A stretch of 64,000 bases of DNA from JAJFUV01 sp964561215 (lineage in GTDB: Bacteria > Acidobacteriota > Terriglobia > Bryobacterales > Bryobacteraceae), in contig CAZLOS010000010.1 of NCBI GenBank assembly GCA_964561215.1, positions 8,954 to 72,953 of the forward strand, read 5' to 3'. The notes beneath the pieces were generated by a model. The model ran no database searches. It had not been told where the DNA came from and saw only the letters and a list, made by a program, of their open reading frames with translations. The translations under genes and the position numbers were made by a program. Below, in pieces: positions 40,805 to 50,600 of this stretch (its first letter is position 1; every line of letters begins with the position of its first letter).

Positions 40805-40837
40805 CGAGAGGCTGAAGCCAGTCTACCAAAATAGAGA

Positions 40838-40900
40838 AGCGGGCGCGGCTTTGGGTGATTAGGTGAGTGCGCCCGCTGTCGTAACGGGGATTTGATTATA
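40838..40900 (-). promoter_or_regulatory. Candidate -10 box and leader hairpin of the PflX-like gene
   Basis: On the minus strand a perfect TATAAT (40900-40895) stands 91 bases before the start at 40804. The leader contains a 9-bp inverted repeat, AGCGGGCGC (40838-40846) and GCGCCCGCT (40869-40877), with a 22-base loop. No good -35 box was found. The 150-base gap between mrp and this gene holds nothing else that I can recognise. Confidence 0.35.
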
Positions 40901-40954
40901 TAAGCGCACGCCGGAAGGAAACGGTTACACCCTTAACGAAATATTTACTCAGCG

Positions 40955-41785
40955 TCAGTCGCCGATCTCGATTTTCGGCCCCGAGGCGCCGGTGACCTCG
41001 AATACGCGGCGGACGGTTTCCTTGGCCATGGCGTGATAGGCGGCGGCACTGGGGTCGCCGGAGTCGCGAAGGGCAATCGGGCTGCCGGAATCGCCGCCGG
41101 AGCGGACCGCTGGATCCAGGGCGAGTTCCGCCAGGAAGTGCTCCCCCATCTCCTCGGCGGTTTTGCGGCCGCCGCCGGTCGAAAAGACGTCAATGCGCTT
41201 GTGGCAGTGGGGGCAGATCAGATAGCTCATGTTCTCGACCAGGCCCAGAATCGGCACGCGCACTTGCCGGAACATCTGCACGGCCTTGCGGCCATCCTCG
41301 AGCGACACGTCGCTGGGCGTGGTGACTACGATGGCGCCTGCCAGCGGGACCGTCTGAATGACACTGAGTTGCACGTCGCCGGTGCCAGGGGGCAGATCGA
41401 TGACCAGGTAGTCCAGTTCGCCCCAATCGACTCCACGGAGGAACTGCTGCATGACGCTGTGCAGCATGGGGCCGCGCCAGATCAGGGGCTTGTCCGAAGG
41501 AGCCAGGAAGCCCATCGACATCAACTTGATGCCGTATTGAATGATGGGCTGGATGCGTTCGTCGATGGCTTCCGGAGTCTCGCGGATCCCCATCATCAGC
41601 GGCACATTGGGGCCGTAGACATCCGCGTCCAGCAAGCCGACTTTGTGCCCGAGAGAGGCCAGAGCCACCGCCAGGTTTACCGCGACGGTGGTCTTGCCGA
41701 CCCCGCCTTTCCCGCTCCCCACCGCGATCAGGTGATTGACGCCCGGGATGGGCAGAGTAGACTCGGCATGTGATTGAGAAGCCAT
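40955..41785 (-). CDS. mrp: Mrp/NBP35-family Fe-S cluster carrier ATPase
   Basis: 276 aa P-loop ATPase that carries and hands on [4Fe-4S] clusters. The deviant Walker A GKGGVGKTT is near residue 25, then DADVYGPNVPLMMG, FLAPSDKPLIWRGPML and IDLPPGTGDVQLSV. The metal/cluster motif CPHC lies in ENMSYLICPHCHKRIDVF. The N-terminal MIP18-like (DUF59) domain seen in many Mrp proteins is absent. It sits upstream, on the same strand, of the PflX-like radical SAM gene. Confidence 0.92.
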   Translation of the reverse strand: MASQSHAESTLPIPGVNHLIAVGSGKGGVGKTTVAVNLAVALASLGHKVGLLDADVYGPNVPLMMGIRETPEAIDERIQPIIQYGIKLMSMGFLAPSDKPLIWRGPMLHSVMQQFLRGVDWGELDYLVIDLPPGTGDVQLSVIQTVPLAGAIVVTTPSDVSLEDGRKAVQMFRQVRVPILGLVENMSYLICPHCHKRIDVFSTGGGRKTAEEMGEHFLAELALDPAVRSGGDSGSPIALRDSGDPSAAAYHAMAKETVRRVFEVTGASGPKIEIGD

Positions 41786-41789
41786 ACCT

Positions 41790-43172
41790 TCATTCTACAT
41801 GGGGGAAGCTGGGGTCTTCGTGCGCGCAGCGCGCGAACAGTTCCGCGACCTTATCTGCGATGACTTCCTCCACGGCCCAACCGAACGGCGCCGGGATGCC
41901 GTACTCCCACAGGCCTTCGGTACCTTCGTAGCCGCCTTCCTTCAGGACGCGCAGGGAAGGAATGTAGGCGGTCAGGTCCGTGTTGTACCCGGAGACCCAG
42001 GTGTTTTCCCAACCGTATTCGCGCTTGAACCGAAAGCCGTAGTCGACGACCGGTTCGCCGGTAAGCGCCACGAGATTGAAGTCGGAACCTATGCGCCAAA
42101 CCTGGATCGGGTAGGGCCACCTGGTGGGGAGCTTGCCGTCACGGTTCAACTGCGCCAGCAGATGCCGGGCGTGGCGGCTCCTGAGCGCGTCGCGGCCGTT
42201 TGCCGCTGCTTCGAGGGCCTCGTGGGATGGGGGCTGCTGCAGCGGCAATTCGGTCACGCCGTAAGCGCATCGAATGGGTCCGTTGACGGGGCGCATTTTG
42301 CCATGCAGCACCAGGTCGACGGCCGCGCCAAGAATACGTCCATAGGATTCGGCAAGCATGACCGAGTAGGGAGTCGGGTCCGGGTCCGTACCGTGGTAGC
42401 GCGGCAGCGGGTTGGAGTCCGCGCCGCAGCCGTTCAGAAACAGCGCCACCGTCCCGGGGTGCTTGTCCTCGATAGCGGCTTGCGCATATCCCGCCCAGTC
42501 ACCGCCGATCTGATAGCCGGCCAGAGTGGTGGTGTGGCAGGAGTAGCCGAACAGCACCGCCTTAAGCGCACCGGAGGCGTGGCGAACCGCGAGCACGGGG
42601 ACGTCCTGGTCCACCGGGCCGGGCAAATGCCGCGTATTGGGCCGCGACCGGCGACGGTTGACGGCGAAGCCGGCCAGGCCCTGCTCGAACGAGAGAGTAG
42701 CGGGGCTCAAATTGGCGATGGCCGCGCCGATCGCTTCGAGTACCTTTCCGGGGAGCGCGGCCGTGTAGCGGTCCACCACGGCCTGACGCGGCGGGGCCAG
42801 GTTGTAATAGAGCGGCAAAACGTCATTGGTCGCCGGCGCGCTATGGTTGTGCGAGGCGTTGAGGAGCAGGCGCTCGCGGGACAGTTTGTAGCGGGCGGCG
42901 GCCTCGGCGGCGATCCGGTCGCTCATCGCCCGGCTGAAACCCTGCAGGTCGCTTGTGACGACGACCGCTGTCGCGCCCGTTTCATCTTCGAGCGCCAGGG
43001 CCTTCACCCAGATGCGCTGGAGGACGCCTTCGCTGGGCCGGTTGCGATTGGCGAAACCGGAAAGCCAGATGGGTTCGTCCGGCGTGACGTCCACCTTGGC
43101 AACGCCGGCGCGCCAACTGCCGGCGCCCAGGAGCGTCCAGGCGGCTAGAAGGAGGGCAAGGATTGTTCGCAT
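41790..43172 (-). CDS. Secreted neutral/alkaline ceramidase-family protein
   Basis: 460 aa with a signal peptide (ILALLLAAWTLLGAG). The opening WRAGVAKVDVTPDEPIWLSGFANR is the family signature. Zinc-site-like histidines occur in NASHNHSAPATND and GYSCHTTTL, and FLNGCGADSNPL follows. The protein is shorter than the classic ceramidase (about 650 aa) and lacks most of the C-terminal domain, as in many soil-bacterial members annotated only as neutral/alkaline non-lysosomal ceramidase. Real substrate is unknown. tsaD ends upstream (3 bases) and mrp starts 4 bases downstream. Confidence 0.85.
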   Translation of the reverse strand: MRTILALLLAAWTLLGAGSWRAGVAKVDVTPDEPIWLSGFANRNRPSEGVLQRIWVKALALEDETGATAVVVTSDLQGFSRAMSDRIAAEAAARYKLSRERLLLNASHNHSAPATNDVLPLYYNLAPPRQAVVDRYTAALPGKVLEAIGAAIANLSPATLSFEQGLAGFAVNRRRSRPNTRHLPGPVDQDVPVLAVRHASGALKAVLFGYSCHTTTLAGYQIGGDWAGYAQAAIEDKHPGTVALFLNGCGADSNPLPRYHGTDPDPTPYSVMLAESYGRILGAAVDLVLHGKMRPVNGPIRCAYGVTELPLQQPPSHEALEAAANGRDALRSRHARHLLAQLNRDGKLPTRWPYPIQVWRIGSDFNLVALTGEPVVDYGFRFKREYGWENTWVSGYNTDLTAYIPSLRVLKEGGYEGTEGLWEYGIPAPFGWAVEEVIADKVAELFARCAHEDPSFPHVE

Positions 43173-43175
43173 GTG

Positions 43176-44258
43176 TCACTCCGCGAGAGTCAGGTTGGCT
43201 TGGGCGCGAAGAGTGAAATCCGCCGTCTCGCCGCGCGCCAGTTTGGGGAAAGCCGCTGTGGCAATCATGGCGGCGTTGTCGGTAGAAAGCCCAGGGGCGG
43301 GGAAATACACCGGGTAGGGCAAGCCCGCCGTTCGCGCGGCGGCACGCAGACCGGCGTTGCAGCTCACGCCGCCGGAGACGATGAGGGCGCGCGCGGTGGT
43401 GGAATCGGCCACCATCGCGGCACGGCGCAGCAGTTCATCGATGACGGTGCGTTGGAAGCTGGCCGCGAGGTCCAGCGTGGCCCGAGGGGTGACTTCGAGC
43501 CACTGTTCGACGGTGGGCTGGGGCGTGGTGCGCAGGAGGGTCCGTCGCCGGTCGATTTCCGCACTCATATCGTGCGCCTTTACCCACCGCAGCACGGCGG
43601 TCTTCAGGCCGCTGAAGCTGAAATCGAGCGGGTTGCCTTTCATGTGCGCCAGGGTGAAGCGCACCGCCGACGGGTCGCCATGAGGGGCAAGCTCGTCGAT
43701 GACCGGTCCGCCGGGGTAGCCGAACCCGAGCAGCTTGCCGACCTTGTCGAAGGCTTCGCCGGCGGCGTCGTCGCGCGTTTTTCCGAGGAGGCGGTAGTGG
43801 AACTCCTGGCCGACCTCGAAAAGGTGCGTGTGCCCGCCGCTCACCACCAGTGCGATGGCCGGGAAGGGGATCGGCTCGCCGCGCTGCGCGGCTTCGAGCA
43901 CAACCGCGTAGATGTGCCCTTCGATGTGATTGACGCCGACCAGCGGCAGGCCACGCACGAACGAGAGCGCCTTGGCGTAGGTCAGACCCACGAGCAGGCT
44001 GCCGACAAGGCCGGGGCCCGAAGTGGCGGCCACGGCTGCGAGATCGCTCCAATCGCTCGATGAGCGTTCCATGGCCTCGCGCACCACCGGCACGATGGCG
44101 CGCAGGTGCTCGCGCGAGGCCAATTCCGGCACTACGCCGCCGTAACGGCCGTGCGTGTCCAGTTGCGAGGCGACCACCGAGGAGAGAAGGCGCGTGCCGT
44201 CTTCCACCACGGCCGCGGCGGTTTCATCGCAGGACGATTCGATACCGAGAATGCGCAA
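43176..44258 (-). CDS. tsaD: tRNA N6-adenosine threonylcarbamoyltransferase TsaD
   Basis: 360 aa. It transfers threonylcarbamoyl to A37 of ANN-decoding tRNAs with TsaB and TsaE. The opening GIESSCDETAAAVV, the metal-binding NHIEGH (His111, His115), ALVVSGGHTHL, GEAFDKVGKLLGFGYPGGP and SFSGLKTAV are diagnostic, as is SGGVSCNAGLR with STDNAAMIA near the end. It heads a minus-strand run with the ceramidase-like gene and mrp. Only 44 bases separate its start from queA. Confidence 0.95.
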   Translation of the reverse strand: MRILGIESSCDETAAAVVEDGTRLLSSVVASQLDTHGRYGGVVPELASREHLRAIVPVVREAMERSSSDWSDLAAVAATSGPGLVGSLLVGLTYAKALSFVRGLPLVGVNHIEGHIYAVVLEAAQRGEPIPFPAIALVVSGGHTHLFEVGQEFHYRLLGKTRDDAAGEAFDKVGKLLGFGYPGGPVIDELAPHGDPSAVRFTLAHMKGNPLDFSFSGLKTAVLRWVKAHDMSAEIDRRRTLLRTTPQPTVEQWLEVTPRATLDLAASFQRTVIDELLRRAAMVADSTTARALIVSGGVSCNAGLRAAARTAGLPYPVYFPAPGLSTDNAAMIATAAFPKLARGETADFTLRAQANLTLAE

Positions 44259-44302
44259 GCTTCAGTGCTCCACTGATATTCTGGAACTGGAAAACCGGGA
44301 AT

Positions 44303-45373
44303 TTGGAAATCATCCCCAACTTTGATTATCACCTGCCGCAGGAACGGATCGCGGTGCGGCCGCTTGAAGACCGCGCGGCGTCGCGGATGCTGGTACTCCA
44401 TCGCCGGGAGCGGCGGTGGGAGGATAGAACCTTCCGTGACCTGCCCGAGTACATCGGTCCGGGCGACTGCCTGGTGCTGAACGACTCCAAAGTCATCCCG
44501 TCGCGGCTTTACGGCCAACGCGCCGGCGTGCACGCGCTCCCGGTGGGGAAGAACAATCCGAAGCGCTGGGCGAACCTGAGCGGGCGCGTGGAAGCGCTGC
44601 TGGTGCGGCCCGTCGGGGGCGATCCGCATGTATGGGAAGCGTTGGTGCATCCAGGGCGCAAGATGAGGACGGGCGAGCGGGTGACGTTTGCCGAAGGGTT
44701 CGAAGCGGAAATCGTGGGCCGCGGCGAGTACGGCCAGCGCACACTGCGCTTCGACTATGGCGGGGACGTCTTCGCGAAGCTGGATGAAGTGGGCCACGTA
44801 CCGCTGCCGCCGTATCTGCACCGTCCCGACGAGCCGGCAGACCGCGTGCGATACCAGACGGTGTTTGCGCGCGAGCCGGGATCCTCGGCGGCGCCCACCG
44901 CCGGGTTGCACTTCACTCCGGAGACGCTCGAAAAGTGCCGCGCGGCCGGCGCCGAACTGGCTTATGTGACACTGCACGTCGGGTTGGGCACCTTTCAGCC
45001 ACTGCACGAGGAGATGCTGCGGACGGGCCGCCTGCACCCGGAGTTCTACCACATCACGGAAGAGGCGGCGGCGAAGATGCGGGCGGCGCGTCGTGTCGTG
45101 GCGGTAGGCACAACGAGCGTGCGCACCATCGAGAGCGCCATGCTGCGCGGGGGTCTTGCGGAAACCGGTGCGGAGACCGAGTTGTTCATTCAACCGGGTT
45201 TCGAGTTTCGGGCTACGGGCGCCATGCTGACGAATTTTCACTTGCCCAAGAGCAGCCTGTTAATGCTGGTCGCGGCGTTCGCGGGCCGGGAGTTCGTGCT
45301 CGAGGCGTATCGTCACGCCGTGGAGGCGGAATACCGCTTCTATTCTTACGGCGACTGCATGCTGATCGTCTAG
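44303..45373 (+). CDS. queA: S-adenosylmethionine:tRNA ribosyltransferase-isomerase QueA
   Basis: 356 aa, converting 7-aminomethyl-deazaguanosine in tRNA to epoxyqueuosine. FDYHLPQERIAVRPLEDRAASRMLVL, CLVLNDSKVIPSRLYG, AGLHFTPETLE, VTLHVGLGTFQPL, TTSVRTIESA, LTNFHLPKSSLLMLVAAFAG and YRFYSYGDCMLI cover the whole family pattern. The start is TTG 44303; the family opening follows seven residues later and the frame upstream to 44060 is antisense to tsaD. The Shine-Dalgarno before TTG is weak. Its 3' end overlaps the converging hydrolase gene by 4 bases. Confidence 0.95.
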   Translation: MEIIPNFDYHLPQERIAVRPLEDRAASRMLVLHRRERRWEDRTFRDLPEYIGPGDCLVLNDSKVIPSRLYGQRAGVHALPVGKNNPKRWANLSGRVEALLVRPVGGDPHVWEALVHPGRKMRTGERVTFAEGFEAEIVGRGEYGQRTLRFDYGGDVFAKLDEVGHVPLPPYLHRPDEPADRVRYQTVFAREPGSSAAPTAGLHFTPETLEKCRAAGAELAYVTLHVGLGTFQPLHEEMLRTGRLHPEFYHITEEAAAKMRAARRVVAVGTTSVRTIESAMLRGGLAETGAETELFIQPGFEFRATGAMLTNFHLPKSSLLMLVAAFAGREFVLEAYRHAVEAEYRFYSYGDCMLIV

Positions 45374-46521
45374 CGCGTCTCGTGTTCCGTGCTCACCGTG
45401 GCTCCGCGCGTGTCGGTAGCGGTCAGGAAGAACACGATGGGGCGCGCCGCGGGGAGTTTCGCGCGGATTCGTTTACCGTTTACTTCGGCGGGAGCCGACT
45501 GCCAGAGGCGATCTTTCCACGGGCCGGTCGCGTGCGTGTAGCAGAGCGCCGCTTCGCGGATTTTCGCGCGGCCGCTCCAACGCACTTCCACGGTGTCGCC
45601 TTTCAGCGTGTGCGGGCTCAAACGGGCAAGCGGGAGGCCACCGCGCAGGTGTTGATCGGCGAATAAGCCGATCTCGACGGGCTTCCAGCCATCGGTGTGA
45701 CTGTGCTTCATGCGCACGGTCACGGCGAGGGTGCGCGGCCCTTTGGGCAGGCGATAACTCAACTGGTAGTTGTCCAGGCCGTAAGCGAAATCGTTGGTGC
45801 CGTTCACCCACAACATGGGCATGCGCGCCTGGGGCAGGTAGCGGGAGGGATCGAAGTTTTCGATCCACCGGGTGCGTTCGGGAAGTTTGTCGATGGCGGG
45901 TGCCCAAGGGCTGTTCTGGTAGATGAAGCCGCAGCCATAGACCGGGATGGCGACTTTGAGCCGGTCGTCCAGGCCCGACACCATACTGGTGAGATAGCCG
46001 CCCCATGAGATGCCGGTGATGCCAATGCGGGAGGCATCCACTTCCGGCTGCGCGGCAAGCAGCGACACGGCGCGGATCACCGCCGCCACGGCATGATAGG
46101 GCCACGTCTCGGGCGGGCCATCCTCGATGTTTGTGAAGATCTCTCGATTGTCCTGCTCGGGGCCGGCATCGGCGTGGCGGTTGCCGTCCGGACCTCTTCC
46201 GCGCAGGTCCATGGAGATGGCGGCGTAGCCGCGTTTGGCCCATAACCCGGCCCACTCGGCGAACGCCTTCCCGCCGCCGCCGTGCACCAGCACCATGGCC
46301 GGGACTTTGCCGGTGAGCTTTTCGGGGATGGCATAGTATGCGAAGACGCGCGTGGGCTTGCCATGGAACGGTTCGTTCGAATAGTAGAGCGCGCGCAGCG
46401 TACCGTGCTGCTGCAGCCAGTCCACGGTTGGCGGCTGCCGCAACCGGTTGAGATCCCAGGGACCGCTGGCCGCAACGGCGGTAGCGGCAACCAGGAATGT
46501 GGCGATACGCAGAATCTTCAT
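45370..46521 (-). CDS. Secreted alpha/beta hydrolase (acetyl-xylan-esterase/prolyl-oligopeptidase-like)
   Basis: 383 aa with a signal peptide (RIATFLVAATAVAASG). The hydrolase fold shows MVLVHGGGGKAFAEWAGLWAKRGYAAISMDLRGRG (oxyanion region), the nucleophile Ser in GITGISWGGYLTS, the acid Asp in VNGTNDFAYGL and the His in RMKHSHTDGW. It resembles the acetyl xylan esterase/dienelactone hydrolase clan. Probably cleaves an ester or peptide of extracellular polymers. The C-terminal 90 residues form a beta-sandwich-like tail (VEVRWSGRAKIREAALCYTH). Confidence 0.82.
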   Translation of the reverse strand: MKILRIATFLVAATAVAASGPWDLNRLRQPPTVDWLQQHGTLRALYYSNEPFHGKPTRVFAYYAIPEKLTGKVPAMVLVHGGGGKAFAEWAGLWAKRGYAAISMDLRGRGPDGNRHADAGPEQDNREIFTNIEDGPPETWPYHAVAAVIRAVSLLAAQPEVDASRIGITGISWGGYLTSMVSGLDDRLKVAIPVYGCGFIYQNSPWAPAIDKLPERTRWIENFDPSRYLPQARMPMLWVNGTNDFAYGLDNYQLSYRLPKGPRTLAVTVRMKHSHTDGWKPVEIGLFADQHLRGGLPLARLSPHTLKGDTVEVRWSGRAKIREAALCYTHATGPWKDRLWQSAPAEVNGKRIRAKLPAARPIVFFLTATDTRGATVSTEHETR

Positions 46522-46676
46522 GGGAATGACGCCATCTTATCAGGCGTACACACTGGTTTTTTGCAGTCACAGGTCTGGCGGCTATTTTTTGAAGCGGGCT
46601 AGACTCCTTTTATCAGCAATTTGCGCCGAAGGGCGGAGTGATGCGGATGTTGGGGCACAGAGGTGGGAACGATAGA

Positions 46677-46738
46677 GTTTTCGTTGAGAGTTCCGGTTGA
46701 GAGCCGGCCGGTAGTCCGGCGCGGTGTGGAACGAAAAC
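46677..46738 (+). promoter_or_regulatory. Structured 5' leader before the 277-aa secreted protein
   Basis: GTTTTCGTT (46677-46685) pairs exactly with AACGAAAAC (46730-46738); between them are further complementary GC runs (GCCGG and CCGGC). The whole 62-base element precedes a Shine-Dalgarno (GGGAG near 46741) and ATG 46754. It occupies a 232-base gap that otherwise shows AT-rich tracts that could be a promoter (near 46575-46620). No known riboswitch class was recognised. Confidence 0.45.
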
Positions 46739-46753
46739 ACGGGAGTTCCAACG

Positions 46754-47587
46754 ATGGCGAAAGAGCATTTCCTGACTATTTGCGCACTAACGATCCTGGC
46801 TTGGCCCTTGGCGGGGCAGACGCGTATCGATCTGAAGAATCAGACCCGCGCGGTCGATTTTTCGGGGGCGACTTACACAAAACCGGCTAAGAGCGGCGCC
46901 AGCTTGCCGGTCACTTGCGGGACCGGTGAGATGTACATTCTGACGTCGGCTCCGGCGGGCAGCAATGTATACGTGTGCACGGCTACAAACACATGGAATC
47001 TGCAGGGAGGGAGCTCCAGCCCGGGCGCGCCAAACACGTCGGTGGTGTCCAGGACGAGCGACACGGTGCTGACCATCGGCGCGGGCTGCGCGGCGAACTC
47101 ACCGTGCAACGTGAGGACGGGCGGCAGCATTCTTTCGTTCACCAACAGCTCGACGGTGACGATCACGGGCGGCACGGGAACAGCTTACGTGTTCGTGTCC
47201 GGCAGCGGACAGCTCACGGTAGGGCACAACCTGACGCTCAGTTGCTCGGGCGGCTGCACGGCTCAAGCGGGCATCACTGCGTTTCCCGCCGACAGCGTCC
47301 CGCTGGCGAGTTGGACGGCCACTTCGGGCGTGTGGTCGTCGAGCGGGTCCGACGTGCGGAGCTTCCTGAGCCGGGATTACCTGACCACGGGGGCGGGACT
47401 CGTACTGGTCAGCGGAGCAGGCTACCAGAGCATTAGCGTGGACCAGGCGGTTATCGGCCTGCGCAGCGCGGCACCGTCGAGCGCCGGGGCAAGCTGCACG
47501 GCGGGGCAGTGGGCACTGGATCTTTCGTATTACTATCTTTGCGTGGCCACGAATGCATGGAAAAGAACGGCTTTGGCATCATGGTAA
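46754..47587 (+). CDS. Secreted protein of unknown function with repeated Cys-ATNxW motif
   Basis: 277 aa from ATG 46754 (Shine-Dalgarno GGGAG; a longer frame begins at 46724). Signal peptide FLTICALTILAWPLAGQ. The mature chain is Ser/Thr/Gly-rich and beta-like. A Cys...YVCTATNTW segment near residues 55-80 recurs near the end as C...YLCVATNAW, suggesting two disulphide-closed repeats around a Thr/Ser-rich strand region (ITGGTGTAYVFVSGSGQLTVG). I do not recognise a family. It lies 59 bases upstream of a 1271-aa secreted protein with similar composition and probably forms a unit with it. Confidence 0.7.
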   Translation: MAKEHFLTICALTILAWPLAGQTRIDLKNQTRAVDFSGATYTKPAKSGASLPVTCGTGEMYILTSAPAGSNVYVCTATNTWNLQGGSSSPGAPNTSVVSRTSDTVLTIGAGCAANSPCNVRTGGSILSFTNSSTVTITGGTGTAYVFVSGSGQLTVGHNLTLSCSGGCTAQAGITAFPADSVPLASWTATSGVWSSSGSDVRSFLSRDYLTTGAGLVLVSGAGYQSISVDQAVIGLRSAAPSSAGASCTAGQWALDLSYYYLCVATNAWKRTALASW

Positions 47588-47646
47588 GCTTTGGAACAAG
47601 CGCGAAGAGAAGGGACAAGGCGGCGATTTCAATGTGGGGTGAAGCA

Positions 47647-50600
47647 ATGCTGCAACGAATGCTCTTGATTTGGCTTTGCGGAAGCCTGGCGGCAGCGGCG
47701 TGGGGTCAACCAGTGGTGAAGGTTGAAGGAGTCAGTTCGACACAGGCCGTGCTGAGCTATCAGGCGCCGGACAATGCTGCCTGTACCGTGAGGGTGAGCG
47801 AATCGGACACTTTGACTCCGCTGGTACACGATGTGGACGCCGCGTTGTTCAGCGGTTCGAACCAGGATTTGACGCGGGCGACGACTGCGGTCAACGGGCA
47901 ATACCGGACGGTGACGATTGGGACTAGAACCTCGGAGAAAGCCTCGAACGGGTGGCTGTATTCGCGGGCGCTGCAGACTTTCACGCAGCATTACTACTCG
48001 GTGGAATGTTCCTCGGGGACGGCCACGGGCACGTTCACGACGGCCAACATTCCTTTGGGGAACACTTTTCCGGAACCGCCGCCGTTCAACGCGGATGGCT
48101 TCGGCAACTACGCGTGGCCTACGATCGACTGGGCGGATCCGAGCAAGACGTATATAGACCCCATGACGGGTGTGCTGGCAAGAATGGCTTACCCGGTACC
48201 GGCGCAACAAGGCAACAGCCGGTGGGGGAGCGACAACGTCGAGTACGCGTTCGCGCACGCCATCGATAGCAACGGAGCCTGGACAAACATCGACAATTTG
48301 TTGAACACCTCCACATCGGGGCCGTTCGCCACCTATTCAGGAAGCAATCATGATCCAGTGTTTCTGGCGTTTCCTGAGATTTACGGTTCCACGAACGCGA
48401 GCGGCTGGGGATCTCCAGTACAACTGGACGACGTGCGGCTGAAGCTATACGGATCCGGGAGCGGGAGCAGCACCGAGGACCGGACTGTGCTGGCGTGCCT
48501 TTCGAGCGATTCGGGGCAAACGTGCCTGTCGTCAGAGTTGGAGCTAGTGCTTCCGACGGGTGCGGGGACAGTCAGCGCTCCGTCCAATTATCCGCATCTG
48601 CAGTTTAGCGGGTGGGGACTTGCCCGCTATCTACGTAAACCCGAGATTGGGACTCAGGCGGGGAAAGTCGATGTAAGTGGGAACGTAGTGACTCTGACAA
48701 GCACCGATGCCACATCGCAGTTCTTTTCGACAGGGTGGAGTTCCGGCACGAAGATTTACATTCAGGGTTCGGCGCCGACGTGCCCCGGGGATCTTTGCAC
48801 GATCGCGGAAGTGCGGAGTGCCACGCAACTGACGATTCAGCAGACGCTTGGCACTTTGAGCGGGGCCAACTATCGTGGGGCGAGTTTCGGTGTGCGCATC
48901 AGGAAAAAGAGCGCCACTGGAACGGTGGACTTGGCTTCCTCATTCGCTTATGCCTGGAGTTACGGGGCGGCCATGCCGCTGAACGGAGTGGCGGATTTCT
49001 GTTCGAAGCTGACCACCACGGTATCGTATGCAGCCGACGGGATAACGCCGATAACTCCAGTGGAAGGCCGGATGTGCGTCCTACGGGCAAACAGTTATTT
49101 TGGAACCTCCATGCTCGTGCTGCTGATTGAGAGCACGGGAGAAGTGCGAACGCTCTCGGATTTCTACTTCAGTACAGGAGCGGCCGGGGAATGGCGGTCG
49201 GGGAGTGCGCAGGTGCCGTACGGCCCGTTCTCACCCACCGATCCGCTGACGGTTTACACCACCTTCGCCGATAACAGCGGCGGATGCACGGGATGCACGG
49301 CGCTGTACAAAGTCACATACGATGCGGAAACGGGGAAGTTCCGTAACTGGACGGGAAGCAATTACAGTTACATTTCGCGGCCGAGCGACTACCTGAAGTG
49401 GGTCAACCTCACGCCATATGCACAGAATAAGGGCATTACGCAGCAGATTGCCGCGGCCATCCAAACGAACCCGTTCTACGATTCCTCGATGGGTACAAAC
49501 GCGGATTATGCGGGGATTGTGGGTAACTACGCGCTGTTCAGCCTGGGATTCGGGGGTGGGCAAGACGCACCGTGCTTCGTGATGCGGTTCAGCTTGACCG
49601 ACGGCGCCCTGGCGCAGATTGCGGACACGCTTGGCGGATCGTCTCCGACCGGACGTTGGGCCGGGTGTCACAGCATACAGACCATGGGAGCGGGGAATTG
49701 GAACATGATTCTCGCTTCATTGCTCAACAAGCAGAACAGTTCGGCGGCGTTCGGAGGGCCTTACGAAGTTCGCCAGGTCAGCGAGGTGTATAAGGCGGGC
49801 GGCTGGAGCACGAACACGGCCATTTCCACGGGCGATTTCAACGCCTGTACTCCGGGGACGCCTTTCGAGGCGGAGGGCGCCCAAGGCAATAACTGCCTCA
49901 AGATTCGCATTACCGGCGAAGCGTGCTCGGCCTATGCGACGAGCATGGAGAAGCAGAAATATCCCTGTCCGTGGGATGCCAACCGATCAATGCCCCAAGC
50001 GTTGCAGCCGGGCGATTACCTGTGGGTGATCAATCCAGACCGATACTTCGACGGCAAGAACGAGAAGATGCGGGTCATCTCCAAGACGGACATTGGGAGT
50101 GGCGCATACGAGTTGGAAGTAATACGAATGGCCACATGCCGGGGCGTGACTTACTACGACGACGACACGAAGCGCACGCATGCAAACGGCTGGACGTTCG
50201 TTATGTCCGGTTCGGGGCTTTGCGCGGGCAACGGATGGTGGATCGACGCCACGGACTCATCGAAGAGATGGTATGCCGAAGACAGCGTGTTGAGTGGCGG
50301 GCACGGGACCTTGGGCAGTGGGGTCACGCCGGATCAATTCACGATGCTGGTGGCCGGCACAGCATCACGATACAACCTGCCTCTGTTTGAGCAGTTCGGC
50401 CGTCCGCCGATGTATGTGCAGCAGCATGGCTTTTCGCAGTTCGGAGGGCTCAAAAGGACATCCGGAATGGATGTGCAGAGCTACCTGAACAAGGGGCAGT
50501 GGGTGGCGCCGGCATCCGAGCAGGTCTGGGCGTTGGACTTGCGCCACTATAATCCAAGCAGCGGGGTGGGGGGAGAGTCGCCATCCGGGATCTGGAATCA

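Noticed and set aside
40838..40877. Inverted repeat considered as an intrinsic terminator of mrp
   Set aside because: The 22-base loop is long and no T-run follows on the relevant strand; listed only as leader structure.
41799..43148. 449-codon plus-strand frame opposite the ceramidase-like gene
   Set aside because: Antisense shadow; the minus-strand protein has signal peptide and family motifs.
46677..46738. Leader considered as a known riboswitch (c-di-GMP, FMN, cobalamin)
   Set aside because: None of the conserved cores of these classes could be found.
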